15,730 nucleotides of DNA, taken from NCBI GenBank assembly GCA_031553975.1, contig JAVBKP010000090.1, forward strand, positions 1 through 15,730, read 5' to 3'. Position numbers and translations under genes: made by a program. Positions 6,799 to 12,782 of this stretch are shown in pieces; the first letter of the stretch is position 1, and each line of letters opens with the position of its first letter. This DNA comes from JAVBKP01 sp031553975 (GTDB lineage Bacteria > Bacillota > Clostridia > Peptostreptococcales > Anaerovoracaceae). The notes under the pieces are model-generated. The model ran no database searches. It was given only the letters and a program-made list of their open reading frames with translations, and had not been told where the DNA came from.

Positions 6799-7246
6799 AA
6801 AGGAATTTTCAGAGTTGGTTAGCAATGCAGCAAATATGACACCGCGAAAACTAGGGAAAATATTGTCTGAAATACCCAATCTAGAAAAGATGTCACAGAG
6901 CTATTTTAGCGACCTCATGTATGTGGTGTGTAATCACGAGCCACAGATTATATTTGAAATAGAGAATTTCAAGAAGCGGGTAGAAGAACAGCTGGCTGGT
7001 CGTAAGAACTATCAAAATCTGGCCGAAATATATATGGAATTTGACCTTTGGAGCAACGTAGTGGCAGGGGTGCTGGTGCAAGAAGAAAATAAGAGCCACA
7101 ACTTGTCCATGGCTGAGTTCTTTGATTATGCTAGAAAATATGACAAGAAGGTCAAAGGTGAGATAGAAGCTTGTTTTGTCAGAGATTTTGGAACAAAACT
7201 CTTTTGGGCAGATGTAAAAAAAGAGCAGAATTCTGCTCTTAATTAA
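6791..7246 (+). CDS. Uncharacterised soluble protein, last gene of the operon
   Basis: Read from ATG 6791 the product has 151 residues and is mostly helical (KKEFSELVSNAANMTPRKLG, YQNLAEIYMEFDLWSNVVAG, LSMAEFFDYARKYDKKVKGE). There is no signal peptide, membrane segment or recognisable catalytic motif. A longer frame to 6746 exists, but its extra 15 residues would lie wholly inside the acidic-tail gene and are low-complexity Lys/Thr; GAGGAAG just before 6791 favours the shorter start. It overlaps the previous gene by eight bases, implying coupled translation. Its last codons form half of a perfect 20-base palindrome that acts as the terminator for the opposing racemase transcript, so its C-terminus (EQNSALN) is constrained by that DNA element. 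The function is unknown. Confidence 0.7.
   Translation: MNKKEFSELVSNAANMTPRKLGKILSEIPNLEKMSQSYFSDLMYVVCNHEPQIIFEIENFKKRVEEQLAGRKNYQNLAEIYMEFDLWSNVVAGVLVQEENKSHNLSMAEFFDYARKYDKKVKGEIEACFVRDFGTKLFWADVKKEQNSALN
7216..7240 (-). terminator. Intrinsic terminator of the racemase transcript, inside the opposing gene
   Basis: A perfect 20-base palindrome (7221-7240, half-site AAGAGCAGAA) is followed on the minus strand by an uninterrupted run of T through 7216. The U-run is on the minus-strand side, so it serves the murI transcript ending at 7252. On the plus strand the same stem is followed by AATTAAGTG, so it could act only weakly for the five-gene operon. The whole element lies within the last codons of the plus-strand gene. 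Confidence 0.7.
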
Positions 7247-7251
7247 GTGAT

Positions 7252-7497
7252 TTATGGTCTGTGTGCCGCTACTAAAATGTCAAATTGTTCTAGATCAAAG
7301 TTACGAAAGGCGGCAGTATATGTCGTCTTTTCGAATATGCGATTAATCATATTGATAAAATTCTCAGATAGGTCACTGGCATAAAATGCGTTTTCATAAT
7401 TAGGGTCATTGGCCAGCATATCTTTTTCCTCTAATATTTGTTTTATTCTAGGAATCACTTCTTCTGATGTATCTACTATTTTTAGGTCTGAATACAA
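7252..7497 (-). pseudogene. murI: Glutamate racemase, C-terminal part beyond an in-frame stop
   Basis: These 81 codons continue the racemase in the same frame directly after the internal TAA. They include LYSDLKIVDTSEEV, which matches the family segment with the (D/N)S-x-E-E-T pattern after the GCTHYP motif, and YENAFYASDLSENFINMINR, which fits the usual C-terminal helix. A TTG at 7495-7497 could restart translation immediately after the stop, but there is no Shine-Dalgarno sequence in front of it. No frameshift is needed, only one nonsense codon. The part keeps clear family resemblance, so the interruption is recent, or is a sequencing error, or the two pieces are made separately or by readthrough. 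I regard a nonsense mutation or sequence error as most likely. Confidence 0.75.
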
Positions 7498-8094
7498 TTA
7501 ATCTATATTTTTCCGAATAAGAGGATAATGGGTGCATCCTAGTACCAAAGTCTTTATTTCGTTGGAAGATAAAAAACTATCTAAATAATGTCTGATAGAA
7601 AGGTCCATAATATTACTGTTGATAATGCCTTCTTCAATGAGGGGAACGAATATGGGACAAGCGGTACTGTAGATTCTAGCAGTGGGATTGTGGGCGTGTA
7701 TGCGGTCATCATAGGCATTGTTTTTAATTGTCACTTTTGTCCCGATGATACCAACATGAGAGCCGTCAGTGACGGTAGCCGCCACTTTTTTAGCAGCTGG
7801 TTCGATGATGCCCACAATTGGGATAGTAGGAAACCGCTCTTGCAGTTCATCTAGGCATATGCAAGTCACCGTATTGCAAGCGATTACAATCATCTTCACA
7901 TCATTTTTTACTAGAAAATCCGCTATTTGTATAGAGAAATTCCTGATGGTAGCTGGAGATTTAGAGCCATAAGGTGTTCTAGCTGTATCTCCGAAGTATA
8001 TAATTCTTTCATTTGGTAAAGCTTGCATTAAGTGAGGTATGCAAGTAAGACCACCAAGTCCAGAATCAAAAAAACCAATTGGGCGGTTATTCAT
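7498..8094 (-). CDS. murI: Glutamate racemase, truncated by an in-frame TAA
   Basis: Glutamate racemase converts L- to D-glutamate for peptidoglycan. From ATG 8094 the frame gives MNNRPIGFFDSGLGGLT (the DSGxGG motif), then FGDTARTPYGSKS, IACNTVT with catalytic Cys73, ACPIFVPLIEEG, and LGCTHYPLI with catalytic Cys187. It ends at codon 199 with TAA (7498-7500). Both catalytic cysteines are therefore in this part, but about 80 C-terminal residues that complete the fold are missing. The frame is open to 8169, but the extra 25 residues do not resemble the family. AAAGGAG lies 13 bases upstream of 8094, a rather long spacing. D-glutamate is essential for the wall, so an intact source would be expected elsewhere if this gene is truly dead. 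Confidence 0.85.
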   Translation of the reverse strand: MNNRPIGFFDSGLGGLTCIPHLMQALPNERIIYFGDTARTPYGSKSPATIRNFSIQIADFLVKNDVKMIVIACNTVTCICLDELQERFPTIPIVGIIEPAAKKVAATVTDGSHVGIIGTKVTIKNNAYDDRIHAHNPTARIYSTACPIFVPLIEEGIINSNIMDLSIRHYLDSFLSSNEIKTLVLGCTHYPLIRKNID

Positions 8095-8112
8095 AAAATC
8101 TATTTTGCTCCT

Positions 8113-8140
8113 TTGCATGAATTGCGTATTGCTATATAAT
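8113..8140 (+). promoter_or_regulatory. Candidate SigA promoter for pepF
   Basis: TTGCAT (8113-8118) and a perfect TATAAT (8135-8140) are 16 bases apart, pointing toward pepF with a leader of about 55 bases. The -10 box lies in an AT-rich segment with GCTAT/ATAGC ends (8131-8150) that also holds the -10 box of the divergent racemase promoter. Confidence 0.45.
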
Positions 8141-8142
8141 AT

Positions 8143-8171
8143 ATAATAGCATGATGACCAAATAAACACAA
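8143..8171 (-). promoter_or_regulatory. Candidate SigA promoter for murI
   Basis: On the minus strand TTGTGT (8166-8171) and TATTAT (8143-8148) are separated by 17 bases, giving a leader of about 40 bases before ATG 8094. The -10 box matches at five of six positions and the -35 box at three. It lies back to back with the pepF promoter, so the two polymerase footprints would overlap. Confidence 0.4.
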
Positions 8172-8200
8172 TATTTTAGGGATATAGAAAGGGAAAAGTA

Positions 8201-9997
8201 ATGAGCGATAAAAAAACCAAAAGCAGAAATGAGATTTCCGAAGAGTTTAAATGGGATTTATCCCTGATGTACAGTGATGAAAAAATCTGGGAAGACGATT
8301 TGGCAACAGCAAGATCCCTTGCGCAGGGATTCACTAAATATGCTGGAAAACTTCAAGACGCCAATGTATTGGCAACAGCATTTGAAGAAAAAGACAAAGC
8401 ATGGAGAATGTTAGAGAAGGCCTACGTCTATGCTAGAATGAAAAAAGATGAAGACAATACAGATGCTAAATACCAGAGCATGAGCGAAAGAGCCCAATCT
8501 ATAGCATCTCAAATGAGTGCAGATATGGCTTTTTTCACACCAGAGTTAATGGCAGTACCTACAGAAGAGTTGCTAAATGCCGTAAGCAATGAAGAAAGGC
8601 TAAAAGTGTATGCACATGCCATCAAGGATATGATTCGAGAAAAATCACATATTTTAACAGAAGCAGAAGAGCGTCTGATGGCTCAGTTCAGTGAGATCAC
8701 ATCGGCACCAAACAGTATTTTTACCATGATTAACAACGCGGATATTAAATTTGGCAATGTCAAAGACGAAGATGGAGAAGAGGTAGAACTTACACATGGC
8801 AAGTATATCGGGTTCTTAGAGTCTAGCAACAGAGATGTTAGGAGAGACGCGTTTAAAACCATGTATGGCGCATTCATCAAGCAAAAAAACACCATTGCGG
8901 CCACCTACAACTACAGTGTCAAAACAGATGTGACCAATGCCAAAATAAGAAAATATGATTCGGCCTTGGACGCTGCCCTTTCATCAGACAATATTAAAGA
9001 TGACGTATACACCAATTTGATAGATACAGTGCATTCTGGACTGGATACCATGCACGGCTATGTGGAACTTCGCAGAAAAGCGTTGGGGCTAGACGAAGTT
9101 CGTATGTATGACATGTATACACCACTGGTGAAAGTGCCTAATAAAAAAATCGAGTACAAAGATGGCGTGGAGATGATCAAGAGGGCATTGACGCCATTGG
9201 GTCAGGAGTATATTGACATTATGTCAAAAGGCTTTGAGGCTAGGTGGATCGATGTGTATGAGACGCCTAACAAGAGAAGTGGGGCCTATTCCTTTGGATG
9301 TCACGACTCCGCCCCATATATATTGCTCAACTATCACGGAAAGCTAAAGGATGTATCTACAGTGGCTCATGAGATGGGACACTCTATGCACTCTTACTTT
9401 TCCCGGAAAGAGCAGCCCTATGTGTATAGCGGCCATTCTATTTTTACGGCAGAGGTTGCGTCTACCGTGAACGAATCATTGTTAATAGAGCACATGATAG
9501 AAAATTGCACTGACAAGACAGAAAAAGCATATTTGCTAAACTTGTTCATAGAAGACTTTAGAGGAACGTTCTTTAGACAGACTATGTTCGCAGAATTCGA
9601 GAAAATCACTCATGCAGCAGTAGAAGCAGGTGAGGTGCTCACCCATCAGTGGCTGTCTAATGCCTATGGAGAATTGAACCGCAAATATTTTGGAGACAAA
9701 ATAGTTTATGACGATGAAATATCCATGGAATGGGCCAGAATACCACATTTTTATAATGCTTTTTATGTATACAAATACGCCACAGGCTATTCAGCAGCCA
9801 TAGCACTGTCTGAGAAACTATTAAAAGGTGGAGACAAGGAAAGAGTGGATTATATTAATTTCCTAAAAGCTGGTGAGAACGACTATCCGGTGGAGCTGCT
9901 AAAGGGTGCAGGCGTAGATATGAGCAAACCTGAACCAGTGAAAAATGCCCTCAAAAAATTCCAAGCATTGGTGGGAGAAATGGAAAAATTAGTATGA
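8201..9997 (+). CDS. pepF: Oligoendopeptidase F (M3 family zinc peptidase)
   Basis: The 598-residue length and sequence fit PepF, a cytosolic zinc endopeptidase that cleaves short peptides. The zinc site is intact: HEMGH with His390, Glu391 and His394 in TVAHEMGHSMHSYFS, and the third ligand Glu418 in FTAEVASTVNE. The N-terminal half is a helical PepF-type domain (KSRNEISEEFKWDLSLMYSD, ASQMSADMAFFTPEL, RDVRRDAFKTMYGAF). Substrate-side motifs GAYSFGCHDSAPYILLNYHG and RIPHFYNAFYVYKYATGYSA are also present. It has no signal peptide, in keeping with a cytosolic enzyme. The ATG follows GAAAGGG. The last four bases (ATGA) overlap the NAD kinase start, so the two are probably co-translated. The gene appears complete and ordinary. 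Confidence 0.95.
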   Translation: MSDKKTKSRNEISEEFKWDLSLMYSDEKIWEDDLATARSLAQGFTKYAGKLQDANVLATAFEEKDKAWRMLEKAYVYARMKKDEDNTDAKYQSMSERAQSIASQMSADMAFFTPELMAVPTEELLNAVSNEERLKVYAHAIKDMIREKSHILTEAEERLMAQFSEITSAPNSIFTMINNADIKFGNVKDEDGEEVELTHGKYIGFLESSNRDVRRDAFKTMYGAFIKQKNTIAATYNYSVKTDVTNAKIRKYDSALDAALSSDNIKDDVYTNLIDTVHSGLDTMHGYVELRRKALGLDEVRMYDMYTPLVKVPNKKIEYKDGVEMIKRALTPLGQEYIDIMSKGFEARWIDVYETPNKRSGAYSFGCHDSAPYILLNYHGKLKDVSTVAHEMGHSMHSYFSRKEQPYVYSGHSIFTAEVASTVNESLLIEHMIENCTDKTEKAYLLNLFIEDFRGTFFRQTMFAEFEKITHAAVEAGEVLTHQWLSNAYGELNRKYFGDKIVYDDEISMEWARIPHFYNAFYVYKYATGYSAAIALSEKLLKGGDKERVDYINFLKAGENDYPVELLKGAGVDMSKPEPVKNALKKFQALVGEMEKLV

Positions 9998-10803
9998 GTA
10001 AAGTGATCTGCGTATCTTGCAATGAAAAGGAATACTCCAAAGCGGTAAAAAAATTAATAACTGAGAAGTTATACGCTAGTGGATTTGATGTGACAGACGA
10101 GCTCACAGATGATGCAGAGCTATTAATGTGCGTGGGGGGCGATGGTGCCCTGCTACGCGCATTACATAAATATAATTTTCCAGCTACACCTATTATTGGT
10201 GTTAACACAGGTACTCTTGGCTTTTTTCAAGAGATAGAGCCTCAATGCATAGACCAGTTCATAGATAAATACAAAGACGGCAAATATACGGTGCAAAGGC
10301 TCAGTACAGTGAGGACCCTGATCAAGACATTGTCAGGGGGGGAGCAATACAGCCAATTGATGTCATTAAATGAAATTGTAATTAAAAGAATGCAATCTGG
10401 TGCTGCCCATTTTAATATATCCATTGGGGATAACCATGTCCAAAGATTTAGCGGAGACGGTATTTTAATATGCCCCCCAGCAGGGAGTACGGCTTACAAC
10501 TATGCCCTAGGCGGTAGCATAATAGATCCAAGTGTTGAGGTAATGCAGATAACACCTATATCACCGATTAACAGCAATGCGTATCGATCGTTTACCTCTA
10601 GCATAATCGTTTCGCCAGAGACTGAAATATATATTGAACCAGAACTGAATTCAGAGACATCCATTATGGCATCAGCAGATGGGTTACAATATATATACGA
10701 GAAGGTGATTGAGATCAAAGTTACCATGTCAGAGAAAAAGGTGCATTTGTTACGATTTGATGACTATGATTTTTGGAATAAGGTTAAAAGTAAGTTTTTA
10801 TAA
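9994..10803 (+). CDS. nadK: NAD kinase
   Basis: This 269-residue enzyme phosphorylates NAD to NADP using ATP or polyphosphate. It shows the catalytic GGDG motif at residues 48-51 (CVGGDGALLRALHKY), the following PIIGVNTGTLGFF loop, NEIVIKR, the glycine-rich substrate loop PPAGSTAYNYALGG (161-174), and ITPISP before the C-terminal strands. Two positions differ from the commonest forms: GGDGA in place of GGDGT, and PAGST in place of PTGST. Both lie in binding loops, and the catalytic Asp is kept, so activity is likely. Its ATG overlaps the pepF stop. A pseudouridine synthase gene follows after 13 bases. In many Clostridia nadK sits with argR and recN; that context is absent here. Confidence 0.93.
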   Translation: MSKVICVSCNEKEYSKAVKKLITEKLYASGFDVTDELTDDAELLMCVGGDGALLRALHKYNFPATPIIGVNTGTLGFFQEIEPQCIDQFIDKYKDGKYTVQRLSTVRTLIKTLSGGEQYSQLMSLNEIVIKRMQSGAAHFNISIGDNHVQRFSGDGILICPPAGSTAYNYALGGSIIDPSVEVMQITPISPINSNAYRSFTSSIIVSPETEIYIEPELNSETSIMASADGLQYIYEKVIEIKVTMSEKKVHLLRFDDYDFWNKVKSKFL

Positions 10804-10816
10804 CAAAGGATAGAAG

Positions 10817-11716
10817 ATGAAATTCACATATACAGCCACAAGAGAAGATGAAGAACAGATGATAAAGTATATTATCCGAAGGCAATTCGGATTCTCTTCA
10901 CGGTTTCTACGACAATTAAAGATAGAAGGCGGCGTTACCTTAGATGGGAAAGAAACAAAACTTTTTATGAATCCCAAGGCAGGACAGACCATCGGCGTCA
11001 ATGTGCCAGAAGAGCATAGCAATTTTGAACCAGAAAATATACCACTATATGTAGCATACGAAGATGAAGATATGCTAATTATTAACAAACAACCGGGCAT
11101 TGTGGTGCATCCTACCAAAAACCATCAGGCAGGAACCCTGGCCAATGCGGTAGCATATTACATGGAGAAGCAAGGCAAAATTTTTAAAATCAGGTTTGTG
11201 AATAGGCTTGATCGCGACACGTCAGGGCTAGTAATTGTGGCAAAAAATGCTGTTGTGCAAGGGGATCTAGTAAAGCAGATGAGGATAAACGCTGTGAGAA
11301 AGACCTATGTAGCGGTTGTGAATGGCATTGTAGCATATGACAGTGGACGAATAGATTTGCCTATAGGAAGACCAGCCGATGACAATATAAGAAGAGCCGT
11401 GACGGAAGACGGTGACCAATCGGTGACTAACTATAAAGTATTGGAACGATTTGATACGAAACAGGGACAGTATACATACATAGAACTGAGCTTAGAGACA
11501 GGAAGAACACACCAAATACGTGTGCATTTGTCTCATCTAGGTCATCCCATTGTAGGAGATACGCTGTACGGAGCAGAAGAGGGGAGTTTGCTAATAAAAA
11601 GGCAAGCTCTCCATGGAAGAGAGCTTGCCTTTAGGCATCCAGTCACTGGCGTGGAGGTAATTGTTACCTCCAAAGTGCCGGAAGACGTGCAAGAACTGTT
11701 AAGACAACTAGATTAA
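10817..11716 (+). CDS. RluA-family ribosomal large subunit pseudouridine synthase
   Basis: The 299-residue protein has an N-terminal S4-type RNA-binding part (about 15-75, RFLRQLKIEGGVTLDGKETK) and an RluA-type catalytic domain. The signature segment is FVNRLDRDTSGLVIVAKN with catalytic Asp132; many relatives have HRLD where this has NRLD. LETGRTHQIRVHLSHLGHPIVGD and the ending LHGRELAFRHPVTG are also typical. These enzymes convert specific uridines in 23S rRNA, or sometimes tRNA, to pseudouridine. The domain order S4-catalytic matches the RluC/RluD group, but the exact target base cannot be told from sequence. AAAGGA precedes the ATG. The 3' end overlaps the convergent coat-like gene by four bases and contains that gene's terminator at 11593-11632, which fixes the local codons. 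Confidence 0.92.
   Translation: MKFTYTATREDEEQMIKYIIRRQFGFSSRFLRQLKIEGGVTLDGKETKLFMNPKAGQTIGVNVPEEHSNFEPENIPLYVAYEDEDMLIINKQPGIVVHPTKNHQAGTLANAVAYYMEKQGKIFKIRFVNRLDRDTSGLVIVAKNAVVQGDLVKQMRINAVRKTYVAVVNGIVAYDSGRIDLPIGRPADDNIRRAVTEDGDQSVTNYKVLERFDTKQGQYTYIELSLETGRTHQIRVHLSHLGHPIVGDTLYGAEEGSLLIKRQALHGRELAFRHPVTGVEVIVTSKVPEDVQELLRQLD
11593..11632 (-). terminator. Strong intrinsic terminator of the coat-like gene, inside rluA-like CDS
   Basis: Perfect 13-base arms (11598-11610 and 11620-11632) enclose a 9-base loop, CCATGGAAG in plus orientation. On the minus strand the stem runs straight into TTTTTATTAG. The polarity of the T-run shows that it ends the minus-strand transcript of the coat-like gene, whose stop is at 11713. 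It lies entirely within the coding sequence of the opposing pseudouridine synthase gene, about 80 bases before its stop. Confidence 0.8.
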
Positions 11717-12030
11717 CAGCAGTTATTACCGCCACCGAATATTCCGTTAAGGAATCCGCCGCCAAAGCCACCGCCGCCACCATTGTTGTTGCAGAAGAAG
11801 ATTAGGACAATGACAATAATCCAGATCCCACTACCGCCGCCAAAGCCATTGTTGTCATCACAACCGCAACTGTTGTTACGGCCACCAAGACCACCAAGAC
11901 CGAAAAGGCCGCCGCCGCTGTTACCACATAAGCAGAAAATAACAATAATTACTATAATCCATGGAAAATCGCCAAATTCGTTGTTGTCATCGCAACAACA
12001 TTCTTTTAGGCTTCTAAGTTCTTCGCTCAT
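11713..12030 (-). CDS. Gly/Cys/Asn-rich spore-coat-like protein with duplicated module
   Basis: The 105-residue protein has very biased composition: Gly, Asn, Cys, Ile and Val. It is built from two copies of one module (about 11-50 and 55-94): C-x-CDDNN-x-FG, then a short Ile/Val run after Trp (WIIVIIVIF and WIIVIVLIFF), then a Cys-Gly-Asn hinge and a glycine tail with LFGLGGLGG or GFGGGFL. It ends GGNNCC. The hydrophobic runs are only about 11-14 residues, short for a membrane helix. Composition and Gly-rich/Ile-Val layout resemble the small YjcZ-type sporulation proteins of Firmicutes. AGGAGG seven bases before the ATG is an excellent ribosome binding site, and a SigK-like promoter lies upstream, suggesting late mother-cell expression. 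Its terminator lies in the opposing gene. Coat localisation is inferred. Confidence 0.72.
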   Translation of the reverse strand: MSEELRSLKECCCDDNNEFGDFPWIIVIIVIFCLCGNSGGGLFGLGGLGGRNNSCGCDDNNGFGGGSGIWIIVIVLIFFCNNNGGGGGFGGGFLNGIFGGGNNCC

Positions 12031-12063
12031 CGCAAAACCTCCTAAGAGTAATATGTCTCAACT

Positions 12064-12091
12064 TATAATATGATAAAATTATAAAAGTGTG
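12064..12091 (-). promoter_or_regulatory. SigK-like promoter for the coat-like gene
   Basis: On the minus strand CATATTATA (12064-12072) matches the mother-cell -10 pattern CATAnnnTA, and CAC (12089-12091) supplies the AC of the SigK -35 element with 16 bases between. Initiation near 12057 would give a leader of about 27 bases, which just accommodates the AGGAGG site. SigE recognises a similar -10 sequence and cannot be ruled out. Confidence 0.5.
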
Positions 12092-12156
12092 AAAAAATTT
12101 TAAAATAATTTAAAATAAATGTGTCCTAAATATTATTTATTTGTATTAACATATGA

Positions 12157-12321
12157 GGGTACGAAATAAGTCGTACCCAAAGTTGCGGTGGACGCACCGC
12201 GCAGTGAATCGATCATGTGTTAAACGGTCCTTGTAGCGAGCATTGTACCCTCTTCCGGTACTAAGTGCTCAAAGACTAAAAACCCCCTAATTCTCATCCG
12301 GTTAGGGGGTCCTTTCCATTT
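12157..12321 (+). ncRNA. Candidate structured small RNA with four hairpins
   Basis: Four inverted repeats lie in a row in a gap without coding potential. P1 (12157-12178) is a perfect 8-base stem GGGTACGA/TCGTACCC with a 6-base loop. P2 (12185-12200) pairs GCGGTG with CACCGC around GACG. P3 (12238-12270) pairs GAGCA/TGCTC and GTACC/GGTAC around the loop CTCTTCC. P4 (12282-12310) pairs ACCCCCTAA with TTAGGGGGT; two further U-G pairs leave the loop CTCATCC. The P3 and P4 loops differ by one base. The GC content is clearly higher than in the AT-rich flanks, a common sign of structured RNA. The strand is uncertain: the plus-strand tail after P4 is UCCUUUCCAUUU, while the minus strand has a better UUUUU next to P4. 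No clear promoter was found. I do not match it to a known RNA family. Confidence 0.5.
12278..12321. terminator. Probable bidirectional terminator hairpin (P4 of the candidate RNA)
   Basis: The stem ACCCCCTAA/TTAGGGGGT (12282-12290 and 12302-12310) is flanked by AAAAA on the left and TCCTTTCCATTT on the right. On the plus strand it would end the candidate small RNA with a moderate U-tract. On the minus strand it is followed by TTTTTAG and would be the stronger terminator. It insulates the coat-like gene from the surface-protein gene in either case. Confidence 0.55.
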
Positions 12322-12439
12322 GAGAACAAAAAATCCTCTTATGCGCTGGCTATTATCAATTTGGAGGAGAAAAAAGTAGAATTTTTTCTTTGTTCAACGG
12401 ATTTTCAAAAGTTCTATTGAGGAGAGAATTGGTGCAATC
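12322..12439. other. Non-coding spacer, no gene seen
   Basis: AT-rich spacer between the hairpin cluster and the pseudogene. It holds two purine-rich Shine-Dalgarno-like stretches (GGAGGAG near 12362 and GAGGAGAG near 12419), of which only the second is followed by a plausible start codon, and an AT-rich inverted repeat AGAAAAAA/TTTTTTCT near 12366-12388. No promoter or structured element convinced me. Confidence 0.4.
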
Positions 12440-12600
12440 ATGAATATGAAGAGAATATCGCCTTTGGGAGGTGTTGTAGCACTTATTTTAGTAATGGCAT
12501 AACCACAGCATTTGCCACGTCAAAAGTAAGTGAAACCAACAGTCTAATACAGCAAAGTGCAAAAGTCTGTAAAATAAAAAGAAATAGCGTTCTATGGTAA
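12440..12600 (+). pseudogene. Frameshifted remnant of a small secreted protein
   Basis: ATG 12440 opens a signal-peptide-like sequence, MNMKRISPLGGVVALILVM, which stops after 20 codons at TAA 12500. Restoring one missing base near 12495-12498 (making GGGC out of GGC) continues it as GITTAFATSKVSETNSLIQQ up to TAA 12598. AFA followed by TS is a credible signal peptidase I site. A basic start, hydrophobic core and cleavage site interrupted by a single-base loss indicate a decayed gene for an exported protein, not chance. The mature part is only about 30 residues and cannot be assigned. A weak hairpin (CTATG/CATAG) followed by eight T at 12622-12629 may be its old terminator. The neighbouring surface-protein gene also starts with a signal peptide, so this may be the remnant of a relative. 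Confidence 0.5.
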
Positions 12601-12671
12601 AATAAAAATATCATAGGAAGCTTTTTTTTAATGTCAAAGACATGCATATACCATAGTATTTTCAGCTTAAG

Positions 12672-12700
12672 TTGACAAAAATTTTAGAATATAGTAGAAT
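12672..12700 (+). promoter_or_regulatory. Strong SigA-type promoter of the SLH surface-protein gene
   Basis: A perfect TTGACA (12672-12677) and TAGAAT (12695-12700) are separated by exactly 17 bases. Initiation near 12707 gives a leader of about 76 bases before ATG 12783. This is the best consensus promoter in the window and suggests vegetative, possibly strong, expression of the surface protein. Confidence 0.75.
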
Positions 12701-12719
12701 TATGAATTGAATGACAAAG

Positions 12720-12739
12720 TTTTACAAAATTTTACAAAT
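12720..12739 (+). repeat. Tandem 10-base repeat in the 5' leader
   Basis: TTTTACAAAA is followed at once by TTTTACAAAT, two copies differing in one base, placed about 13 bases into the predicted leader. It may be an operator half-site pair, an RNA stability element or simple AT-rich sequence; nothing further can be read from it. Confidence 0.35.
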
Positions 12740-12782
12740 AAAGACCGATTAGTCACTACATCAAGAAAAGGTAGGAAAACAA

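Noticed and set aside
7495..7500. Recoding of the racemase TAA as an amino acid
   Set aside because: TAA is used as the normal stop of many genes in the window, and no known amino-acid insertion system uses TAA in this setting, so nonsense mutation or sequence error is more likely.
11783..12073. Plus-strand frame opposite the coat-like gene
   Set aside because: Its Pro/Leu-rich translation is the mirror of Gly-rich codons on the minus strand, with no start signal.
12183..12202. GCGGTGGACGCACCGCG resembles the T-box signature GGTGGNACCGCG
   Set aside because: It has extra bases inside the motif, there is no specifier stem upstream, and no amino-acid or tRNA-related gene follows. It is explained better as the P2 hairpin.
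12631..12645. Small inverted repeat ATGTC-AAA-GACAT after the T-run
   Set aside because: Five-base arms with a three-base loop in AT-rich sequence are expected by chance, and it lies after, not before, the T-run.
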